Source of the DNA: Chara braunii | Taxonomy: Eukaryota > Streptophyta > Charophyceae > Charales > Characeae | Reading direction: 5' to 3' | Assembly (NCBI GenBank): GCA_003427395.1 | Contig: BFEA01000421.1 | Coordinates: 432,650-470,297 of the forward strand | Length of the DNA stretch: 37,648 bases | Shown: positions 21,536 through 32,253 of the stretch, in pieces | Layout: each line of letters opens with the position of its first letter | Position numbering within the stretch: the stretch's first letter is position 1 | Made by a program: the position numbers and the translations under genes | The notes under the pieces: model-generated | Seen by the model: the letters and a program-made list of their open reading frames with translations, nothing else | What the model was told of the DNA's origin: nothing | The model's database searches: none

Positions 21536-22160
21536 AATAAGATTGTTTGTTCCCTCTAGTCTCTTTAGATTCAACGATACTTATCCTTGTGAGATCCGAT
21601 TAAATCGAATGAGACGAGCATGACATGACCTCCAGAGATGATAAGGACGAGGGAGTTATCAAACATTCATTAAGAAAGTATCAAAAGACAGAGAAAGAGA
21701 GAAAAGGAAGATGAGGTCGAAGGACGTAGCCGGAGCTATCGCTTGATCGAAGAAGGGGACCAAGACAAAGGAGGAATTACGATCACAAAGGGAGATACAA
21801 AAACCAAAACCGACAATCCGTCGTTAACTTAGCTTCCAATATAAAAATAAGATCGCATGTTCCCCCTAGTCTCTTTAGATTCAACGATACTCATCTTTGT
21901 GCGATCCGATTGAATCCAATGAGACGAGCATTACATGGCCTCCAGAGTTGATAGGAACGAGGGAGTTATCAAACATTTATGAAAAAAATATCAAAAAAGA
22001 GAGAAAGAAAGAAAAGGAAGATGAGGTCGAAGGACGTAGTCGGAGCTATAGCTTGATCGAAGAAGGGGACTAAGGCAAAGGAGGAATTATGATTACAAAG
22101 GGAGATATGAGAACCAAAACCGACAATTTATCGTTAACTTAGCTTCCAATATAAGAAAAG
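21536..22160. repeat. Tandem pair, unit about 312 bp
   Basis: Units of about 21536-21848 and 21849-22160 share nearly every word, for example CCCTAGTCTCTTTAGATTC (CCCTCTAGTC in unit 1), GAATGAGACGAGCAT, GAGGGAGTTATCAAACATT, AAGATGAGGTCGAAGGACGT and CGTTAACTTAGCTTCCAATA. Divergence is low, so the duplication is fairly recent. No coding frame survives. Confidence 0.9.
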
Positions 22161-23600
22161 TTGGAACTGAAGATCAGAGGTGCGCAAGCCTTCTACTCTC
22201 TGACCATGGTCCCGGGTCATGCAACTACTCGTACACACACACCTTCCTTACCATAATACTGGAGACCTCGGCCGCCACATACCAACCTCACCCCACAACA
22301 ATCATCACCCCACTCACTCAGCTTCTACACTGACTTGCCCAAATCCCACATTCCGTTGTGCTCATTTAGCGCACAACCTTGCAAAATTACAGTCAACTCG
22401 TCAAGACTTTTCAATTCGCCGTACATACAAATCATCTAGCCACGATTTCTTAGAAGCTGGAAGATGGGTTGAGAGAGAGTTTTTCGGATGCGCTTACAAG
22501 TTATATAGTTGCGATGAGGAGGATAGAAGTTGAGAAATTATGGAGTGGAGCTAGGAGGGAGCAAATGGAGAGTTCGGGTAAATCGCATAGGGAAAGCCAT
22601 ATCGATCCCCGTGGTTTCCTTACACACAATCAGATTACAGTGTGAGGGAAGTATCATCCTTATACGATGTTGCCTGATGGCTTGAGTACCCTGACAGGGG
22701 GGTCCATAGGGAGTTCCTAAAGGCGGGAAGAAGGAGAGCGCGAAAAGTAGTGTGGAGCGGGACCAAGATCCAGACGAAAAGGAGCGGGAGAGAAGCACGT
22801 AGGGAGAAGGGATGGAAAACAATTATAGATGGAAGAAGGAAAGTACGAAGAAGAACGATGTGAAGATGGCATGGGGATGATAGGCAGCGAAGGAAGTTAC
22901 CATACATGGCGCAGGCACAAAAACAAAAAGGCGCCAAAAACAATTATGTTCCACCCATCTAGTTCTAAGAGTAATTCAAGATTTGATAAATTCAAAAATG
23001 ATATCCATGTGCAAAACCGGGTGCGGGAGAAATCCTACGTCTATTCAGATCCTACTGAAAGATCACAAAACCTTCAACGGCGAATTTAGGAACATTCATT
23101 TGCAAGAAAGGACACGTAAGCCGGAAGTGCGGCCACAAATTTCGGAATTCCCAACTGTCGATCGAAATTCCTAACGCGCTTACTAAGGAGCGCGTAAGTT
23201 ATATGTAACTTCGTGGATCAGCGGAAAGAATTGCAAAATTTCCTCACAAAGAAAAACAACAAGTTTTATAAAGTAGGAGGGCCTCGTCGACCGTTCTTCC
23301 CATTCATACCACCAACTTAAACGGAAGGGTACGGGGCTTCTGAAGTTCATTCAAGTACAGAAGCTGGTACATCACACACTAGCAGGTTTAGACTAGGTTT
23401 CAAGTATGCACTTGTTCCTGCAGTCTTCTTTGAATATATAACTGCCCTATTGTGGCCAAGTTGAAAAATAGCCAAAAGAAAGATGGAGGAGGTTACTTCG
23501 GGTTTCAAGTATGCAAGGGTCGCTGCCATCCGATGTCGAAATTCACGGCCAGAGAGTGACCACGTTTTAAAATACTAGAAGCAAAACGAAACCTCCACAA
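22161..23600. other. No gene recognised
   Basis: Contains short frames, for example a plus-strand frame at 22829-23089 rich in Lys, Arg and Glu, but no motif I can name. Possibly old retroelement DNA. Confidence 0.4.
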
Positions 23601-23617
23601 GTGGGGCATGGTCCCCG

Positions 23618-23932
23618 CTACAATGACTTGGCCCCTATTCTGCACATCCCACACGGGCCCCAGTCATGGAGAAAAGAGAATTTGCATCTACGTACTGAGG
23701 GCAGGCGGCAGTGCATGATCTCATAGTGGCATGGAGGGATGACATCACTTGGGACCAGAGGTTTAAGTCCCTCTAGTGGGGGGTTCACTTGTTTTCTAGT
23801 AAGGACTGGTTCTTGCCATTCGATCTGAACATCAGACGGCTGCTCTATGGCCACGTTGAACACTGAACCTCCGATACTGGGACTTAGGGCCTCGTTCGAC
23901 ACCACTTGAAAATCTTCGAGTTTCAAGGGCAC
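23618..23932 (-). CDS. Hypothetical ORF or retroelement fragment
   Basis: A 104-codon minus-strand frame of ordinary amino-acid composition, beginning PLKLEDFQVVSNEALSP (the frame opens at a GTG). A similar peptide, SLKTNNFQVMSNEVLSP, is encoded on the opposite strand at about 24279-24330, so the two stretches form a diverged inverted repeat. The coding similarity suggests fragments of the same unknown gene or transposon in opposite orientations. No family recognised. Confidence 0.3.
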   Translation of the reverse strand: MPLKLEDFQVVSNEALSPSIGGSVFNVAIEQPSDVQIEWQEPVLTRKQVNPPLEGLKPLVPSDVIPPCHYEIMHCRLPSVRRCKFSFLHDWGPCGMCRIGAKSL

Positions 23933-24870
23933 CCTAACTCACCGAAGGTGATTAATTTTCCCTAAGTTGTTTTTTCGTTCCACAACCACTTGACGAAACC
24001 CTTGAGACGGTCGTCCTTGAAACTGGAGTGTTGACGTCATTGCACCACGAACAGTGGTGATTGGTGGAAAAAAAAAAAGAAAAAAAAAAAAAGTCCGTAT
24101 ATTACCCGTTTGAAGGGTGAAACCCTTGCGCCCCAAGTGACCTCCCGAGGCACCCTTGGGATTTTCATCGATTTGCCAGGGCCGCACTTCCGTTTCAAGG
24201 GCGGACACTTGGCCGCGGGGATGTGGAAACAATTAGCGACTTCAAGGGTGCGTGACTAGGGCGGGGTTGAACGACGCTTCCTTGAAAACCAACAATTTCC
24301 AAGTAATGTCAAACGAGGTCCTTAGCCCTAGGTCCCGTTGCAGTGATCCTACTTGTTTTTTTTTCCCTTCTTCTTTTTCGTTTTTTTTTAAGGGCGTCTG
24401 CTTCGAGATATCATCAGTTTCGTCCTCCCCCCGAAAAAAAAGAGGGAAAAACTAGGACACTGTCACGGTTTCAGTTTGATAATGCGTTCCAGTCACCATT
24501 TCGTGACTGTTGTGTGAAACCGAGGAAAATTGTGATTGTGTACAACCCGCGTTAGGGTGAGATGGGGATGTGTTGTATTTGAGGGATGTGTGAAATGGTG
24601 ACTGGCTGGTGGCCGCGTCGGTTGGCAGTACCTTAGTGCGCTAATATGCGCTAAGGCGGCGCTAACGCAGGGGAGCAAAGATGTATCAGAATTACCGAGG
24701 TTATACCTCGGGAGTTAGCAGCAAGGGGCCGCCGACGCGAGAGTTATGAACTATCTAAGTGAACATCGTTCAAAGTATATCTGCTTTCGCGTGGTATGTT
24801 TAGTACTGCATTTCCCTTTGAGAAGATCCTGGGGCAGGGAGATGTTGTCAGCCGGGGAAGACTGCCATGA
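23933..24870. other. Inverted-repeat remnant and unrecognised DNA
   Basis: 24279-24330 is the opposite arm to 23880-23932. Poly(A)/poly(T)-like tracts lie at 24068-24091 and 24355-24390. No gene recognised to about 24870. Confidence 0.4.
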
Positions 24871-24879
24871 GCTTAGAAG

Positions 24880-25122
24880 ATGAAACGTTTCGTTGGCAGT
24901 GAGTGCCCACACAAGATTGGGTTATATTACATGAAGGTTGGCAGCAGCGTCAGCGGGAGCAGCGGGAGAGCTCTTGATGGCGGTGGGAGTGTTGTTGACA
25001 TTACCAAGAAGGCATTTTGCTATACTTTGTATCTAGCCATACTTTACATGCTTCTAATTACCGTTTTGGGCGAGATCTCTCTAGTTCTCAAACCAGTGGT
25101 CAACGCCTTGAACCAGGTATAG
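24880..25122 (+). CDS. Hypothetical ORF with one hydrophobic segment
   Basis: An 80-codon frame from an ATG at 24880. Residues about 47-64 (CYTLYLAILYMLLITVLG) are hydrophobic and could cross a membrane. The frame ends just after CAGGTATAG, which resembles a splice donor, so this may be an exon or exon relic. The segment near 24941-24995 resembles repeated words of family X further right (for example GGTGGGA at 26436), so a repeat origin is also possible. Confidence 0.2.
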   Translation: MKRFVGSECPHKIGLYYMKVGSSVSGSSGRALDGGGSVVDITKKAFCYTLYLAILYMLLITVLGEISLVLKPVVNALNQV

Positions 25123-26340
25123 CCGCATGGGAGATAATTAATACTCTGGAGTGGGTGCTAACAATCACAGAAGACCAGAACGACCCACAGTACTTATCCA
25201 CAGACCCCTTGGTACGTGGAGGGGAGTTTAACAATAGCGATGATAACGATGATGGCATTGATATTTAGGAGGAAGGGTCTGGTGAAAATTTCATGATGAG
25301 GAAAATTCTTCGGTCCATTAACTGGCAGGCGGATGCAATCCACACAGCCGATCCGAAGGCGACACTCGATAAAGAATACTCGGAGAGGTCAATCGTCAAC
25401 AATTCTGATTACTAGTGAAGATTTGCGACACTTGATAAAGAATGGGACGAAGCTGAATTCTTATATCGATAACGTAAGCCTCGCATGTTTAGTCGGGCCC
25501 CTAGATTGAATGTGAATCTTACACTGTAGAGGTTTGTTTTATATTGGTTTTTGTTGTGCTTCACGTCAACTACCCCCTTTTTCTCCCTTGGGTACCCGTG
25601 AGACATTATAATTTTTCTGTATTATCTTCATGATTGAAATGGGCCTTTATCTGCCTATATTTACATTTTACTTGGGCGAGGAGATATATTGGATATTTCT
25701 CACGAACCTCTAGCTCCTACTTGAGTACACACTTGGGTTTCAAGTGTGGTCTTCACGTTTAGGTTACTTGTTTACTACAGATGTTGGATTCCTTTTCGGA
25801 TTGTCGAGTGCTTGTCCCAGGCGGTTTCTTATTGTCCTAACCCCCACTCTTGGGTATGGGGTTGTTTGGGGATGATGCACGTGGACTCGTTTTGGCCAGT
25901 CTGTACTTGTTCCGCTTGTTTTCACAATGTGTCAGTTAGATTGCATTGTGGATTTGTTGCCATCTAGGTCTGTTGATGCTCTTTCAGATTGTTGGGCGAG
26001 GACGGATGGTTGAATTCAGCCAAGAAGAGTTTTAGCAAAGTACAAGGAGAGATCCTGGGTTCTGTGGAATGCTTTCTCACTGGAATGCACTTGGTCCCAA
26101 CAGTACGCTGGATCCTGGGCTTGGCAGATCTCGGTAGTGGAGATATCCTGGGATCTTTAGACAACCTTTAGGCTCAATGCTTATCATTTAATCCTGGTAT
26201 AAATGCGTGTTTTGTGTTTGTAACTCCAAATTTTGTGGTTGGTAGGGGGTCGTGCGAGATGAGTGAAGCTATCTTTGCCAAAGAGGACGGGAGGAACTAC
26301 TCCCATACAATTTTTTAGTTCTGTTGGACTGTATTTGCAC
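25123..26340. other. No gene recognised
   Basis: Ordinary-composition DNA. Short frames at 25746-25967 and 25989-26171 show no domain. May be part of repeat family X. Confidence 0.35.
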
Positions 26341-27275
26341 AGCGGTTTACGATGAAGAGTGTTGGGGTTGTTTCAGTGTGGCTCAGGGTAAAACGCTTGG
26401 AGATATTAGCAGCAGCGCTACCACACGCGGTGAGAGTGTAATGGTGGCGGTGGGAATGTTACTGGTTAGTTGGTAGGAGAGAACCGGAGAAAAGAAAACT
26501 TGAGTTTTACCCATTGTGATCGCTCTATTTACAAAGATCCAAGGGTGCGTGGTGGGAAACTTGTCATGGCAACTCAGGCTCTTCGCGGCTTATTGGACAG
26601 CATAGCAAGGACAAGGGGAAAACTCTGAAGATTTGATGGGATTATCGTACCGGGGAAAAAACTAGTTGTCGCATATCTGTTTTGGATCTGCTGTTTTCTA
26701 AGTGTAGACTTGGTTGGATTTCTAGGGATTACATATAGGTGCTACAGTTCTAGCGGTTCATTAAAACTTTTTATACTACTTCATGGGTAGCAGCACTACG
26801 GAGACAATGTGAGTGTCGTCGTTGGTGGTGAGAGTGTTATTCCTTGCAGTTGGTATCAATAGGATAGGAAGCAAACCTGAACCGTATCCTTGGTGATCTT
26901 AGTTCGACTGACTGTAGATCCTATCGAAGATCCAAGTGTGTGTGGTGGGAAACCCGTCAAGGTGTTTTAGGCTTCCTCGTGACTGCACACGTATGAGGAT
27001 TAACGTTCATAAGAATGGGCGATGGTCGACCATCTTTGAGCTTAGCCCAGGGTGGTGAGCAGGAATAATGTTTAAAATATTTTTAAGAATTCTTTGGATG
27101 AAGGATTTGTGTAGATATATCTTTTCAGTTCGGCCACCTTTATTAAGCTTCAAGCTAGTTTTTGAGAAGTTTTATTTATGTTGAGAATAGAGGGGTCCAA
27201 GGACGTTGGACCCGGTTTCCAGCAAGGCTCTTGGTGACTCCGGGTTGAATTGTGAGGTCCCCGGCCTCAGCCACT
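26341..27275 (+). mobile_element. Repeat family X, forward copy, left part (split by the Penelope-like element)
   Basis: Contains two diverged units (about 26370-26640 and 26790-27020), each with AGCAGC.CTAC, GGTG.GAATGTTA/GAGTGTTA and GTGTGGTGGGAAA or GCGTGGTGGGAAA. The reverse complement of these words recurs at 36549-37450. Its end (27190-27275, ACCCGGTTTCCAGCA, GAATTGTGAGGTCCCCGGCC) is the reverse complement of 36020-36095. The copy is cut at 27275 and resumes at 35860 with TTTGTTTGGAATATAAAG and a poly(A) tail, so X looks like a poly(A)-terminated retroposed element. Confidence 0.6.
27266..27275. repeat. Target-site duplication, left (CTCAGCCACT)
   Basis: The identical 10-mer is at 35850-35859. 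The left flank (27190-27275) and right flank (35860-35890) joined across it match, in reverse complement, the uninterrupted X copy at 35987-36095, supporting true target duplication. Confidence 0.75.
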
Positions 27276-28275
27276 TATAGTAGGGGGTTCAATGCCTCAC
27301 CTATCCCTTCCCTTTGTCTTTCTTTTTTCTTTTTCTTTTTCTTTTTCTTTTTCTATTTTTGTTTTTCGACGAATAGACAGGTGGCGTTGAGTGAAGTTGG
27401 AGCCTTCTTTTGTAGGCCCAGTGCTGTGTAGAGTGTTTTTTAAGGATGTTTTTTTCAGTGGGAGAAAATATTGGACGCGATTTTCTTGGAATATAGAATG
27501 AATCTAGTCCTATTGATGACCAGCAAGCGGTAAGACGGTAAGTGTCGCGGCTTTCCACTCGTGGTTAATGGGTGGTGCTATTTTCGGCGAATTTTTCACC
27601 GAAACTTTCATATTTCCTTGAATTTTTATTTTTTTCTTGTTTTTTTTTTTGTCTGATATGTACGTGCTTGAGGGTATATCTGTATTCAGTTTCAGCGTAT
27701 TTGGACGAGTAATGAAGAAGTTGGCAAAAACACCGAATTCAGAAAAAAAATTGGCGAACTCTGAAAGCTACTCCGAATAGGGTTTTATAGTCCTTTTGAG
27801 GTTTTTTTTTTTTTTTTTTTGGCCTGTTTTGTTTTTTGATGTTTGTATTATAAGCCTGCATAGTTTGTTCGCAAAATTTCCCACAACATTGCTTGTAGTG
27901 ATGCGGCGAAAAGTTCCAGAGACTTCTTGAAGTAGCTTTTAGCGTCTGTGGGAATTAGTATTAAAGTTTTTGGTTCCATGTCTTGGGTACTGACTTACAC
28001 CCCTGATGAGTCCTGATTGGCGGCCAGGCGAAAGCGGTTGGTCGTAACGCCGTGCGGGAACTCTTGTTTCCGCTTCTTGTTCGTCACAATTATTTTTTTC
28101 GATAATACAGTTGTGTTCGGGACATGGTCTCTCTCTGCCTTCCTTCTTCCTCCTCCTCCCTCTCCTCCCTCTCCTCTTTGTGCCTTTGATTGCTGCTGAT
28201 GTGAATATTTTGAGTACATACTGATTGAGTAGGCTCTTCATTTTGCTATCTATGTTCACTACTTTGTAACATACT
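27276..28275 (+). repeat. 5' pLTR of the Penelope-like element
   Basis: Direct repeat of 35165-35849. Homology starts at TATAGTAGGGGGTTC (35165: TGTAGTAGGCGGTTC) and ends at ACATACT. The 5' copy has 361 bp (27558-27918) missing from the 3' copy; TTCCA stands at both ends of that stretch (27553-27557 and 27914-27918), as expected of a microhomology deletion in the 3' copy. It contains a polypyrimidine tract (27307-27365) and a damaged hammerhead (27998-28043). It would hold the element's promoter by analogy with other PLEs; no promoter motif is identified. Confidence 0.85.
27998..28043 (+). ncRNA. Hammerhead ribozyme in the 5' pLTR, probably inactivated
   Basis: Core CTGATGA at 28003-28009 and GAAA at 28030-28033, joined by stem II (CCTG/CAGG plus the closing G-C pair). 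Relative to the 3' copy, stem I is damaged (CACCC at 27998-28002 instead of GACCC, and a base lost on the 3' strand), and the stem III palindrome ACCGGT has become AGCGGT. The predicted cleavage position would follow T28039. The core is conserved but the stems are broken, so activity is doubtful. Confidence 0.7.
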
Positions 28276-28337
28276 GTAGCTCCCAAAGTAACCGACGTAG
28301 AAATAATACTACTGTTGTGTGGCTTCGCGTTTTTATC

Positions 28338-29678
28338 ATGGCGTCCAACGAAAATCAGAATGGTCATGTAGTGTGTTCGTGTTATAACTGTGGTCAGCCT
28401 GGTCACATTTCTAGATATTGTCCCCTGCCTACTTGAAGGCTGAATGTGGGTCAACCCTCTAATGCTTTGATTCCCGCTCAACTGCCTAACGCGTTGGTCC
28501 CTGTTCAGACTCCCATACTAACTATGCCCGGTAGGACCAACGTAGGTACTACTGTCCCGGCCTACTCTGGGCAGTATAACAACAGTGGAAGTTGGGGATT
28601 GGGAAAGAGAGTTAGTTCTTTAGAGGATTGGTGGCAGAAATGAAGATCAAGCACGATGCTGACAAGGAGAGAGAAGGCCAGCAGAAAGAAGACGAAGACC
28701 GGAAGAAACATTAACGTGAGGAAGAAGAGAAGCGACTACGCGAGAAAAAGGAACGTGAAGAGTTGCATGCGCAGATGTCGCAGAAAATTGACAAAGTCTA
28801 TGAGGCGATCAACGGAAAGGATAGTGACAAGGAAGAGCTAGAGAGGTTGACGCTACGAGTGGATGAAATCGGGAAGAAGAACCATGGGGCGAGTACATCG
28901 GCTACTGTTACCAAACCTGCGATCGAGAATGATGAAGTTATACGGCTTAGACGAGAATAGGCAGAGTTGAAGGCGACTACCGATAGACGATTGAGTAGTC
29001 TGGAGGAGGTGATCCATGCGTTGCAGCGACAGTGCGAGGCTGGCGAAGCGAACGTGGAGGCTTGGAAAATGGAGGCACTTCGGTCTGGGAACAACCACCA
29101 CTCAGGCCAAGGCGAGACTGCGGACGATTCCAACCCCCACACCGACGAGCCGAGCAAACGTGCAACTAAAAGGAATCGTGGAGAGACATCAGGTTGAGGT
29201 TGACTTACTGAAAAACATGCGGTTGAAGGAGGTTAATGCGAGAAAACTGTCGGAGGCTGAAGTTTAGCGCCTCAAGATTGAGATGGAGAAACTTAAGATG
29301 GTGAGGAAGGGAACTGCTACTAACTTGAAAACCCGATTGGATAAGGTGGTATGTCCATTAACCAAACGGGACAAGGGTAAGGCGAAGGTCAACACGAATG
29401 TTGAGAACGTTGACCGAGAGACTTTCGTGCGAGCAACACGAAAGGATCTTAGGAAGAAGAACAAGGACGAGGTGAAAAAGATTTGTGAAAAATATGGGAT
29501 TGCTTATACCACACTTGATCCGACGAAGGAAGCAATCGTGCAGAAGTGGGCTGCGAGAGCGTTCGATGGTGATGACGGAGAGGAGGACGTAGACAAAGAT
29601 ACTTCAGTTGTTCAGGTATCAAATGATAAGGACGACGACTCTGAACCGAGCGACGGGTGTAACTCCGCTACTTCTTAG
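28338..29678 (+). pseudogene. PLE ORF1: CCHC zinc-knuckle, coiled-coil, gag-like protein (broken)
   Basis: Starts at ATG 28338. A C-x2-C-x4-H-x4-C zinc knuckle (CYNCGQPGHISRYC) lies at 28380-28421, followed by an in-frame TGA (28434-28436), likely from CGA. The frame continues to 28643, shifts to another frame rich in Glu/Lys/Arg (coiled-coil-like, REEEEKRLREKKEREE), with stops at 28712 and 28958, then shifts again near 29130-29195 to a frame reaching the TAG at 29676-29678, with a further stop at 29265. The tail DLRKKNKDEVKKICEKYGI and the helix after it resemble a SAP-type nucleic-acid-binding fold; this is tentative. In gag-like proteins the knuckle binds the element RNA. Position between pLTR and endonuclease makes it part of the PLE; a gag-like ORF1 is not a usual feature of the family as I know it. 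Confidence 0.65.
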
Positions 29679-29755
29679 GGTCACACCCGAACTCGACTTC
29701 CCTCTGGGAAATTGTACGACTGTGTTGTAAGGTTCAATCTCGTTCTGTTGACCTT

Positions 29756-30421
29756 TTGCGATGTAAGGAGCTGAATTGCTTTCTCACCTCTGTTGTGTGT
29801 AACCTGATTCTTGATGGTGGTGTACCGTGGGGTAGTAAGGTTATTTCCTTCTTTTTTATTTTTTTTGTTTCATATCGTGAGGCTGGATTGTGGAAAGGAC
29901 CTATTGTGTATGCTCTACTGTCTCCATGGTCGAGGCATTTGTATGTTGGTAGTACCCACTGTGATCTGCACTCTCGATGGAGGGAGCACGTTTACCGTGC
30001 TTGTACGTTGAAGGTAGTTGAAAAAGGTAGAAGGAACGAGCGATTGTATCAATGGTTGAGAAGGTGTGGGGCTCACACATGTGCTGTCATTTCATTGTGT
30101 GTGTGTACTGAGGATGATCTTTTGGAAACCGAGAAGTTCTTTATTAGACTATTGGGCCCCACCTTGAATGTTAGAGATAAGTGTAAACGGGGTAAGAGAA
30201 GGAGGGCTGGCTTGAGGGAGAGATTGAGGAAGAAGAGGATTAACGGTGGAATTGGGTCGTCACGGATTCAATCTTTATCCAATTATGTTGTCACCTTTTA
30301 TTCTAGTATTGGTTTGTCCTCCGTTAGTCTCCTTAAGATATTGGAAGAATGCAGGTTGTGTTTCGTTCATCGGTTGACCATTAGGTTTGTCGATGGTGAC
30401 TTGTTGGTTGACAAATTCTGA
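29756..30421 (+). pseudogene. PLE GIY-YIG endonuclease segment
   Basis: GIY-YIG nuclease that would nick target DNA for reverse transcription. GPIVYALL (VYA at 29906-29914) and LYVGST (29939 on) are the paired GIY and YIG strands. The conserved Arg is in RWREH (29975-29989), the catalytic Glu in ETEKFFI (codon 30131-30133), and the closing LGPTLN fits the family. A Lys/Arg-rich tail follows (CKRGKRRRAG). The frame is open upstream to at least 29669 without an ATG; the listed start is a TTG, so the true start is unknown and it may once have been fused to what precedes it. It ends at a TGA (30419-30421), and the downstream RT is in another frame, so endonuclease and RT were probably one protein before a frameshift. 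The order, endonuclease then RT, is reversed from classical Penelope elements. Confidence 0.8.
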
Positions 30422-30426
30422 GAAGA

Positions 30427-32253
30427 TTGTATGGAGGGTGTTTAATCGGCTGTGTTTTTTGTAAAGGTGAGTTACAATATGCACGATGGTGGGTCAAAGG
30501 AGGAGTGACCTTGTTTTTTGAGTCTGTTGTGCCTTTTCTAAGTAGATCCTTAGCTTTGAAAGCCCCTCTTGGGGACATTCTGAGTAATCCTAGTTGTCGG
30601 CAAACGCTGAGGACGTAGGATTTTGCTAGGTTGGTGTATGCGTATACTGCAGTGCGAACCTTTTCGGAGAAACGGTCGAGGTTCCGGCTGAGGTGCATAT
30701 TGTGGCATTGTATCTTACTCCGGTTCGGTGTGCACGTCAGGAAATGGGTGGTTGTTCGCCTTGTTTATGTTGATTATGTGTGCAAAGCCAAGGTACAAGG
30801 CCTATGTGGAAAAATTATCTCCGACTTGGATATTGAGCCGACATGGAAGGGTATGTTAGCCAGGCGTTTGCGGATTGTGTGGTGCCCCAATCGTAATATT
30901 GCTGATGAAATCCATAATTTCATAAGCTATGCCAGAATGAGCGTGGTTAGGTGTACCTGCGTCAACTCTGACCCAAATCTTCCGCGTGTGGATGGGCACG
31001 TGTCGTTTCGTCTCAATGGTTCGGAGGTTGTCCCATCATGGATGTGGAATTCGAAGAATGTACTCCGACCGTCTCGGGTTAATCGTCTGTCTGATCTGAG
31101 GTCGCAAATCCTGACGGCCTTCTCCGCTCATCCCTCCCTGCCCGCTGTATATTCCACGAAGGTTACCAACGCGTTGCTGAACGACTATTTGCTGCATAGA
31201 GATCTTGATGGTGTCTTTGTCCCCTGTGTTAGTATGGATGCCTTGGCTCCCTGTCTATCTATGTTTGAAGGGCTGGTCCGTTGCCCTGTTGATCACAATA
31301 TGGGTGATAGTTTGGTCTGTTGTCCACTTGTTTATGAATCGAGCATGCGGATGCTTTTCTTTGGGAATCGTTCTTTCGAGCTTCGTGAGGAATCAGAGAT
31401 CTCTGTTTTGAAGTGTTGTGAAGAGAAGTATATGCGGTTGGGTTTGAATAAGGTAGGTAGATCGAACAAGAAGGGCTCTCTTGAGCGGGCGTATTGCTTG
31501 CCGAAACATAAAGACGTTACGAGATGGAGACTCATTTCTCCGAACCGTATGCCGCTGGGGGGAAGCTTGTCTCTCATGCTGTCAACTCGTTGCTGTGGAA
31601 TTTGCCCAGATCGTCTAATTTGAATTTACGTAGTGCTGATGGGTTGCTTGATGTTGTTTAAAGACATTAACAAAGGATTGCGGGAGGATGATGAGATTGT
31701 AGGGGCGTCATTCGATGTAAAGGAAATGTTCTCCAATTGTCCCCACTCCTCTATACTTCGGGCATTAGGATGGGCTGTTGACTTTTGGCGGGACAAAGGA
31801 GTTACTAGGGTCACCCTATGGAAGTGATCGTGAAAATTGTTTCCTTTGAGCTTGAGAACACTTTTGTCTCTGCTTCTGGATGACTGTTGCGGCAAAAAGT
31901 GGGCATCCCTGTGGGCAAGTCGTCAAGCCTGACGTTGGCCTGTTTGCTTTGTGCTTACAATGAGTTCGTTTTTCTGAATGGTCTTGGTACAGATCGGTGC
32001 TTGTTTCAAGGGTTTCGGCTTGTTGATGACGTGTCCATTTTCGTGACTTGCAAGAAGGGGGACTGTGGCTCCCGCAGGAAGGGTGCCACCTTGATCGAGT
32101 CCTTCAGTCAATGCTACGATAGCAATTTGGTGCTTGAGAAGACCAGTGATGGAACCTGTTGGGATTATCTTCGTTGCGTTTTGGCGATCTCGGAAGGGAA
32201 GTCTGGGGTTATGTGTTTACCCATGATGAAGAATCAGTGTGACGATGTTAATA
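30427..32253 (+). pseudogene. PLE reverse transcriptase (linker, fingers, palm), truncated by insertion
   Basis: The first frame has an in-frame TAG at 30616-30618 and runs on to a TGA at 31621-31623. It holds a CxC pair (CTC, 30952-30960) in the linker, then YCLPKHKDVTRWRLISP (31489 on), the RT2-like motif. Past the TGA the same frame gives SFDVKEMFSN with the first catalytic Asp at 31714-31716, up to a TGA at 31825-31827. After a frameshift and another TGA (31881-31883), VGIPVGKSSS (motif B) and RLVDDVSIFV follow, with the catalytic Asp pair at 32025-32030. The pattern (LPK.HK, FDVKEMF, GIP.GKSSS, VDD) fits Penelope-like RTs better than LTR, LINE or group II intron RTs. Coding is cut at 32253 and resumes at 34649. 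Confidence 0.8.

Noticed and set aside
30427-32253. Reverse transcriptase as part of an LTR retrotransposon, LINE or group II intron
   Set aside because: Motifs (LPKHK, FDVKEMF, GIPVGKSSS, VDD), the GIY-YIG neighbour, pLTRs and hammerheads fit PLEs; no protease, integrase, RNase H or maturase is seen.
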